Part shown: one piece after another, positions 11,890 through 13,500 of the stretch
Numbering within the stretch: the first letter of the stretch is position 1
How the letters are laid out: each line of letters begins with the position of its first letter
NCBI RefSeq assembly: GCF_964340395.1
Contig: NC_135567.1
Location: forward strand, 16,051,806-16,065,305
Reading direction: 5' to 3'
Origin: Glandiceps talaboti
Lineage: Eukaryota > Hemichordata > Enteropneusta > Spengelidae
DNA: 13,500 nt
Position numbers and translations under genes: made by a program
The notes under the pieces: model-generated
The model's input: only the letters and a program-made list of their open reading frames with translations
Databases searched by the model: none
Told to the model about the DNA's origin: nothing

Positions 11890-13427
11890 ACATGTGTGTT
11901 TGTCACTGTACTGTAATAACAGTGAAAGAAGTATGGTACATGTAATCACATTTAATTTCCACCAGTTTAACAGTTACTCATAAATTATAGACAGTCAAAA
12001 TAGCAGTATGTCTCTGTCTATGTCTGTCAGTCTCCCTCATATCTTGTAAAGAGACTGTCAACATGTACTCTACTATCTCTCTGTGTCACTGTCTCTGTTT
12101 ATGTCTGTCTGTCTGTTTGACTGCCTGTCTGTCTGTTTGACTGCCTGTCTGTCTGACTGCCTGTCTGTCTTTATGCTTGCCTATTGACTACCAATCTGTT
12201 TGCCATCCATCCATCTGTACGCCAGTCTGTCTGTCTGTCGGTCTGTCTGAATAACTGATTGTATCAATTTGTCTGTCAACCAGTCAGCCTCCCTGCCATG
12301 CCAATCCAGTAATCTCATGTACACCCCCAAAATAACAACAACAACAACAACACTTTCTCCAAACTATGTATAATACTTCCTATACACGTAAGACAACAAT
12401 GGACATGCTAAGTAGTCGGCAATTGTATGACACACCTTGAGGAACACAGATAAATACAGACCCTGAATAATTAATAAACACCCTAACCAAATCCATATTC
12501 ATACATAAGATTACTACGATGTAACAAACACAACTTAAAATTATGTACCATCAGATCAAGTTAGGTAAACATGGTGAAAATGAGTACATGAAAATGTCTA
12601 CTACTGTTAAATTAATTAAAGTATGCCCCCCCCCCCTCAGACTGACAGCTGATGAAAACAGCTGTTATTCATTTTCTGCGTTCCATGTTCTCGGCGGTAT
12701 TAACAATGTAAACACCTTGATTGTTATAACTGTGCAAGCTATTGTCTTCTCCCATTGTTCGTTAATTTAAGATCTTTGGGCGGATAAAAGTTAATGTATT
12801 CAGAATACTTTTGCAGCACGAAAATGGAACATGCACATGGCCTTGACCTTGGATTCTATATCACATTAATTTTCATTGAACTGACCCCAAACGTACGGCG
12901 TACAGTTTTAACAGCTGGATCGTTCGCCGTACAACAAAGACAGTAAAAAGCAGTGACTCAGTGTACCCGTTGTCAACGGCTGATTTAGACCAAATAAACC
13001 CACTTTCCCAATACAGGCTGAAGTGTATGAACTTGGCATTAATCCCTGTTAATTATGACCCCACTAGAGATATCATTACCATGAAAAAAGACCCGTCTAT
13101 TGCCACGTAGAAAACCTTGCATAATCAGGAACACAAAATTCCAGCTCACGTACGCCTGGCGACAACCAACTACAAAGGAACAAACGTAAACCCAATACGG
13201 TTTAAAAATCTCACGAACTCTTTTCGTCTGTTTGTGACACGGAAGAAATTCAACACATAGACAAATGTATCTTATATTAAACGAACCTTGTACGAAATAT
13301 TGGTCTAACATACACAACGAAGCGGACTCACAATTTTTTTTCAGTTCGGAATTTTGGCCTCTGTACATAGTCAACAAGACAACATTCAACTCCTATGAAC
13401 TGTACACTTACCGGCATCGGGCTTCAT
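765..13427 (-). CDS. ATOS: Atos family gene (ATOSA/FAM214A-like, atossa homolog), 7 exons seen, 3' partial
   Basis: I joined seven exons, 13427-13412, 7054-6870, 6015-5822, 5253-5125, 3802-2839, 2252-2124 and 847-765. All have GT donors and AG acceptors, and the codon phases agree at every junction. They encode about 566 residues in this window. The order of conserved blocks matches vertebrate ATOSA as I remember it: MKPD, VKGR and HCPP near the N-terminus, LLW then [29 protein letters not shown], and [13 protein letters not shown] followed by APPRR. Human ATOSA is about 1,076 residues; the missing C-terminal part, with the conserved Atos-like and chromosome-segregation-type domains, must lie below position 1. 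The family is regarded as nuclear transcriptional regulators; in Drosophila, atossa raises metabolic gene expression in invading macrophages. An invertebrate would be expected to have one gene ancestral to ATOSA and ATOSB. The homology was recognised by eye; no search was run. Confidence 0.9.
848..1200 (-). other. Distal part of ATOS intron 6 with two inverted repeats
   Basis: This stretch lies between the array and exon 7. It has a pair of 17-nt inverted arms at 960-976 and 1038-1054 (GGCATGGAAATA core, two mismatches overall). A second pair, with core ATATGGGTTTGTGGA, lies at about 1083-1098 and 1159-1174. The copies of ATGCCACT at about 1045 and its complement at about 1202 may extend the second pair into an old MITE-like fold-back. 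The acceptor is TTCATGTTTTGCAG ending at 848. Nothing coding is seen. Confidence 0.55.
1201..2195 (-). repeat. 81-bp tandem array of exon 6 end plus splice donor (12 copies plus a degenerate edge)
   Basis: Eleven copies of exactly 81 bp run from 2195 to 1305, then one of 80 bp (1304-1225), then a degraded partial copy to about 1201. Each unit is 72 nt of exon (QRSLVGIP through SSP) plus GTAAGTACA. All 12 donors are identical. Differences between the 81-bp units are few: the Pro codon before ILE-ASN is CCC, CCT or CCA, a Leu codon is CTT or CTA, and the unit at 1719-1639 has TTC for TTT and Gln for a Pro. Most are therefore synonymous in the ATOS frame. The 80-bp copy has lost one A of a T/A run and has a Leu-to-Phe change. 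Open frames on the plus strand here are shadows. Confidence 0.93.
2124..2252 (-). CDS. ATOS: ATOS exon 6, minimal form (residues about 497-539)
   Basis: The acceptor TTTTCTTGCAG ends at 2253 and the exon opens in phase 0 with [19 protein letters not shown], then [11 protein letters not shown] and [13 protein letters not shown]. The last block matches F-H-P-Q-T-G-L-P-L-L-S-S-P of vertebrate ATOSA from memory. The donor GTAAGTAC follows at 2123. Splicing here joins SSP to APPRR of exon 7, which restores the family's SSP-(V/A)-P sequence and confirms the donor. The last 72 nt plus 9 nt of intron are repeated 12 times, so the exon could also end at any of 2043, 1962, 1881, 1800, 1719, 1638, 1557, 1476, 1395 or 1314 without changing frame, adding 27 residues per step. 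The apparent initiator at 2258 is a TTG that lies in the intron. Confidence 0.85.
2404..2815. repeat. Degenerate pentanucleotide (TGTAC/TGTGC) satellite filling intron 5
   Basis: On the plus strand this reads as runs of TACTG, TGCTG and close variants for about 410 bp, with a loose higher-order spacing of about 70-80 bp marked by AATGTCCCATAC-type blocks near 2601, 2681 and 2751. It fills most of intron 5 (2253-2838), whose donor is GTAAGT at 2838 and whose acceptor TTTTCTTGCAG ends at 2253. The open frames over it are Cys/Tyr-rich or Gln/Tyr/Ser-rich by-products and not genes. Confidence 0.85.
2839..3802 (-). CDS. ATOS: ATOS exon 5, large central exon (residues about 175-496)
   Basis: The exon begins after CATACAG at 3803 with the A that completes Arg175, then V-C-A-P-G-E-S-F. 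The apparent start codon at 3801 is a GTG and not a real initiator. [10 protein letters not shown] at about residues 208-217 matches KVSVQSLPRQ of vertebrate ATOSA from memory. After that it is low-complexity and hydrophilic: three 20-residue repeats (268-327), an acidic-hydrophobic stretch [12 protein letters not shown] (387-398), SDDDDF (412-417) and a Glu/Gln-rich tail. It ends at codon boundary CAACACAGA with donor GTAAGT (2838-2833). Such disordered central regions are usual in this family. The acidic stretch could be a transactivation segment, which is inference. Confidence 0.87.
3346..3525 (-). repeat. Three tandem 60-bp in-frame coding repeats within exon 5
   Basis: Copies lie at 3525-3466, 3465-3406 and 3405-3346 and encode [40 protein letters not shown] and [20 protein letters not shown]. 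Each has a conserved Q-(Y/C)-T-P-(A/V)-D core, so each copy presents one Thr-Pro site that a proline-directed kinase might use. The DNA copies are spaced exactly 60 bp but have diverged, so the duplication is older than the 81-bp array. Confidence 0.85.
3803..5124 (-). other. ATOS intron 4 (about 1.32 kb)
   Basis: The donor GTAGGT is at 5124-5119 and the acceptor, a pyrimidine-rich stretch ending CATACAG, finishes at 3803. The intron is filled by the exon 4-derived minisatellite and by a 367-bp fold-back element. Only about 4257-4440 and 3803-3885 remain unassigned, and they show nothing coding. Confidence 0.8.
3888..4254. mobile_element. Fold-back/MITE-like element with about 155-bp inverted arms and TA flanks
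   Basis: The left arm (3888-4044) and right arm (4100-4254) are reverse complements over almost their whole length, with scattered mismatches; the loop is about 55 bp. Shared blocks include GAATTGGATTAATAACACTT, CAGCATGTTGGAA, GAGACTTG and TTTTATGGCCTCTTTA. The outer ends are CAACTGGAGACATCAGACC and its near complement, each flanked directly by TA (3886-3887 and 4255-4256). TA target duplication plus long terminal inverted repeats without a gene is typical of non-autonomous Tc1/mariner-type elements. No transposase is present. The family assignment is inference. Confidence 0.75.
4440..5137 (-). repeat. Minisatellite of about 68 bp seeded by the end of exon 4 and its donor region
   Basis: Starting from the exon end CAGTTGTTTGCAG|GTAGG (5137-5120), the intron contains about ten further diverged copies. 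Their exon-end-like cores lie near 5069, 5004, 4937, 4869, 4801, 4733, 4667, 4600, 4532 and 4463. A typical copy reads TTTGTCAGTTATTTGCAG then GTACATTTGATGTAC, followed by a CACATTTCAGAACTTAC segment. Several copies keep CAG|GTA as a weak donor; the three central copies read TTTACAAGTAC instead. Neighbouring copies in the centre are nearly identical and the edges are diverged. Short open frames over this stretch are by-products of the repeat. Confidence 0.82.
5125..5253 (-). CDS. ATOS: ATOS exon 4 (residues about 132-175)
   Basis: This 129-nt exon encodes [14 protein letters not shown], then [17 protein letters not shown] (from residue 147), [11 protein letters not shown], and AG of a split Arg codon. 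From memory, vertebrate ATOSA has AVRSFVFFSQLSAWLS.SHG at this point, so the identity is secure. The exon enters and leaves in phase 2: AG from exon 3 plus the leading A gives Arg, and its final AG plus the first A of exon 5 gives another Arg. The acceptor region contains three AG sites, at TATAG, CCAG and CAG, spaced 6 and 3 nt apart. All three preserve frame, so the exact first residues are uncertain. The donor is GTAGGT. The last 13 or so exon nucleotides recur in the minisatellite downstream. Confidence 0.87.
5254..5821 (-). other. ATOS intron 3
   Basis: The donor is GTTAGT at 5821 and the acceptor TATAG ends at 5254. The intron is AT-rich, with A- and T-runs at 5425-5510 and a strong stem-loop at about 5515-5555: the 16-nt arms TGTGTTACTGTGATGC and its complement have one mismatch, with a four-base loop. 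No coding potential was seen. Confidence 0.7.
5822..6015 (-). CDS. ATOS: ATOS exon 3 (residues about 68-132)
   Basis: The exon starts after ATATCAG at 6016 with C-V-K-T-K-Q and continues [20 protein letters not shown], then LLYPDC and finally [13 protein letters not shown] plus AG of a split Arg codon. The donor is GTTAGT (5821-5816). It matches the vertebrate ATOSA block SEV.LLW..LP...E..LLPDC and LLERW from memory. A second possible acceptor, ACAG just before ATG at 5997, is also in frame but has a poor pyrimidine tract and would lose the conserved Cys spacing, so I prefer 6015. The exon ends in phase 2, which matches the single leading nucleotide of exon 4. This is one of the most conserved parts of the family. 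Confidence 0.88.
6016..6869 (-). other. ATOS intron 2
   Basis: Donor GTAAGG lies at 6869-6864 and the acceptor ATATCAG ends at 6016. About half of the intron is the exon 2-derived minisatellite. The rest (6016-6465) is AT-rich and contains an ATTG tetranucleotide microsatellite at about 6104-6127; nothing coding is seen in it. Confidence 0.75.
6104..6127. repeat. (ATTG)n microsatellite
   Basis: There are about five uninterrupted ATTG units, followed by related ATT-rich sequence, inside intron 2. Confidence 0.9.
6466..6915 (-). repeat. Minisatellite of about 90-104 bp copying the 3' end and splice donor of exon 2
   Basis: The true exon 2 tail (6915-6861) is followed in intron 2 by four tandem copies, at about 6860-6757, 6756-6654, 6653-6564 and 6563-6466. 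Each repeats about 55 nt of exon sequence ending in GAAGAG or GAAGAA, then the donor GTAAGG, then a G-rich intron segment. Copy lengths of about 104, 103, 90 and 98 are not fixed multiples of three, so read-through shifts frame. Two copies (6757-6860 and 6466-6563) keep an open exon-like reading such as PNDRQSRD; the other two carry a TAG in that frame. The G-rich segment, on the sense strand, could form G-quadruplexes close to each donor. Confidence 0.85.
6870..7054 (-). CDS. ATOS: ATOS exon 2 (residues about 6-67)
   Basis: The exon begins after a strong acceptor (pyrimidine tract, then CCAG at 7055) with AT, completing the Asp codon from exon 1. It runs ADALTG, an acidic Glu run (residues 12-16), then [31 protein letters not shown] and [10 protein letters not shown]. 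Vertebrate ATOSA has matching VKGR, HCPP and H-x-C-S elements with nearly the same spacing. The exon ends at 6870 in phase 0 with GAG and donor GTAAGG. Joining to exon 3 puts Cys68 ten residues from the His of SHDCS, the same spacing as in the vertebrate protein. The Met at 7040 (residue 11) is an internal methionine, unless the gene has a second promoter. The last part of this exon and its donor are copied four times into intron 2. Confidence 0.88.
7165..7215 (+). repeat. G-rich tracts with G-quadruplex potential
   Basis: Two runs of G (about 7171-7190 and 7204-7213), broken by short spacers, give at least four G-runs of three or more. On the ATOS sense strand these are C-runs, so any quadruplex would form on the template strand. 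Long homopolymers are also prone to sequencing error. Confidence 0.6.
7474..7654. repeat. (CATA)n/(CA)n compound microsatellite
   Basis: About 180 bp of ACAT units are interrupted by two short CA tracts. The open frames on both strands (Tyr-Val-Cys-Met or His-Thr-Tyr-Ile repeats) are by-products. Confidence 0.95.
7788..7797. promoter_or_regulatory. CArG box (SRF-type) match
   Basis: CCATATATGG fits CC(A/T)6GG exactly and is palindromic. About one such match is expected by chance in a window this size, so this is only a candidate site in intron 1. Confidence 0.2.
8174..8186 (-). promoter_or_regulatory. DR1-type nuclear receptor element
   Basis: The minus strand reads GGGTCAAAGGTCA, two AGGTCA-like half-sites spaced by one base (DR1, as bound by HNF4, RXR or COUP-TF types). 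A second DR1 lies at 10006-10018. Candidate only. Confidence 0.25.
8376..8835. repeat. Poly-G run, CCATTTTAGACC repeats and a long poly-A tract
   Basis: A poly-G run (about 8379-8398) is followed by a segment in which CCCATTTTAGACC recurs at about 8457, 8497 and 8704, and it ends in about 40 A (about 8794-8834). The terminal poly-A might mark a decayed retroposed element inserted in plus orientation, but no clear target duplication or coding sequence was seen. Confidence 0.45.
9464..9850. repeat. 28-bp minisatellite, about 14 copies
   Basis: The unit CAGTCAGTCCCTAATCCACT + GATTTTGT repeats with lengths of 26-29 bp. Central copies (about 9510-9620) are nearly identical and flanking ones vary (CCCCAAT, CCCTGAT, TACAGTCAG). 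It lies in intron 1. Unlike the three exon-linked arrays it contains no splice donor and resembles no recognised exon. There are no unique spacers, so it is not a CRISPR. Confidence 0.93.
9951..9975. repeat. (TTTG)n microsatellite
   Basis: Five to six TTTG units in intron 1. Confidence 0.85.
10006..10018 (+). promoter_or_regulatory. DR1-type nuclear receptor element
   Basis: TGGTCAAAGGTCA matches a DR1 with one imperfect half-site. It lies in intron 1, about 1.8 kb from the other DR1. Candidate only. Confidence 0.25.
10435..10564. mobile_element. Palindromic MITE-like element of about 130 bp
   Basis: The sequence is an imperfect palindrome centred at about 10499.5. The left arm (10435-10499) contains CATGAAAGG, TTTCCAGTTCCATATA, GTCACA and GAATTGT, and the right arm has their near complements in reverse order (CAATTCC, TGTGACC, TATATACGGAACCGGAAA, CCTTTCATG). 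Almost no loop remains. It has no coding content. It resembles short fold-back elements; the superfamily and target duplication are unclear. Confidence 0.65.
11038..11104. repeat. Two direct copies of a 37-bp unit
   Basis: CTAACTGTTTTGGGAAACTC + CCTTATTTTA (from 11038) is repeated with few changes from about 11076 (CTAACTGTCTGGGGAACTCC + CTTATTTTA). It is a simple recent tandem duplication in intron 1. Confidence 0.8.
11566..11887. repeat. (TG)n/(TCTG)n compound microsatellite
   Basis: About 320 bp of TG, TCTG and TGTATC variants, ending in a pure TG run of nearly 50 bp (about 11837-11887). All six frames are open over parts of it; the resulting Cys/Val or His/Thr open frames are by-products. 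Confidence 0.95.
12005..12250. repeat. Degenerate (TCTG)n microsatellite
   Basis: Runs of CTGTCTGTCTG are mixed with diverged units such as CTGCCTGTC. It is probably an older relative of the array at 11566-11887. Confidence 0.85.
13412..13427 (-). CDS. ATOS: ATOS exon 1, coding part (MKPDA plus one nt)
   Basis: The start codon at 13427-13425 opens a 16-nt coding stretch reading M-K-P-D-A plus one G, followed at once by a consensus donor GTAAGT (13411-13406). The leftover G joins AT at the start of exon 2 to make an Asp codon, giving MKPDADAL. Vertebrate ATOSA, from memory, begins MKPDRDTL, which is strong support for both the start and the very long first intron. The context before the ATG is GCC with G at -3, which is acceptable for initiation. 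The exon is too short to show up as an open reading frame, so gene predictors would probably miss it and start at the internal Met at 7040 instead. Confidence 0.85.
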
Positions 13428-13500
13428 GGCTTCTCTATGCCGGCATGAACGACCAGTTTTCGCTAAAGTATCGTAAGACTAGTTCTTATGACCCGTCTTA
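13428..13500 (-). promoter_or_regulatory. ATOS 5' untranslated region with a minimal upstream ORF
   Basis: This is the stretch just upstream of the ATOS start codon; it should be 5'UTR at least near the ATG. It contains an upstream ATG at 13446 reading M-P-A-stop (13446-13435), which ends 7 nt before the main ATG. Such a short uORF could lower or tune initiation at the main start. The transcription start and promoter are not visible, and no clear TATA box or initiator was found. Confidence 0.45.

Larger units (their letters stand above)
7055..13411 (-). other. ATOS intron 1 (about 6.36 kb)
   Basis: The intron starts with donor GTAAGT at 13411 and ends with a long pyrimidine tract (TTTTTTTTTCCATTTTTCCAG type) and AG at 7056-7055. 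No convincing coding exon was found inside it on either strand. It holds the simple repeats, 28-bp minisatellite, palindromic element and candidate protein-binding motifs listed separately. The stretches 7660-8370, 8840-9460, 9985-10430, 10570-11030, 11110-11560 and 12260-13400 are mostly AT-rich unique DNA in which I see no gene. Its size and position next to the promoter make it the most likely place for enhancers, but that is inference. Confidence 0.8.

Noticed and set aside
11499-11983. Cys/Val and His/Thr repeat proteins in all frames
   Set aside because: Translations of a TG/TCTG microsatellite.
13039-13389. 116-codon minus-strand open frame at the start of intron 1
   Set aside because: It lies just inside the intron defined by the exon 1 donor and its product resembles no family I recognise; a length like this can arise by chance.

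Overview
This window looks like a metazoan nuclear genome. There is no prokaryotic-style gene packing. It has GT-AG introns with pyrimidine tracts, many micro- and minisatellites, and fold-back elements. Nearly all of it is one multi-exon gene on the minus strand. Seven coding exons can be joined with matching phases, and their peptides follow, from memory, the order of vertebrate ATOSA/FAM214A (the Atos family, Drosophila atossa): the MKPD start, VKGR and HCPP, an S-E-(V/I)-x-L-L-W block, LLE-(R/Q)-W, AVRS..HFSQLS.W, KVSV.SL.RQ, and F.P.TGLP..SSP(V/A)P. The gene runs from the ATG at 13427 down to 765 and continues past position 1, so the conserved C-terminal Atos/chromosome-segregation domain is outside the window. 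An invertebrate deuterostome fits best. Amphioxus is my leading guess, because I recall minisatellites overlapping exon-intron junctions being described there; I could not check this.

Layout on the minus strand: 5'UTR with a tiny uORF (13428-13500), exon 1 (13427-13412), a 6.4 kb intron 1 full of simple repeats, a 28-bp minisatellite and a palindromic element (13411-7055), exon 2 (7054-6870), exon 3 (6015-5822), exon 4 (5253-5125), exon 5 (3802-2839), exon 6 (2252-2124, possibly extended), exon 7 (847-765), and part of intron 7 (764-1). Intron 4 carries a 367-bp fold-back element with TA flanks. Intron 5 is mostly a degenerate TGTAC-type array.

The most striking observation is that three exons of this gene (2, 4 and 6) have their 3' end plus the splice donor tandemly amplified into the following intron. 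In exon 6 the unit is exactly 81 bp, made of the last 72 nt of the exon plus the first 9 nt of the intron. It occurs 11 times in frame plus one 80-bp copy, and every copy has the same donor. Choosing any of the first 11 donors keeps the join to exon 7 in frame and adds 27 residues per copy, including the conserved TGLP..SSP motif. The twelfth donor would shift the frame into an early stop in exon 7. This is an unusual potential splice-donor ladder built from a minisatellite.
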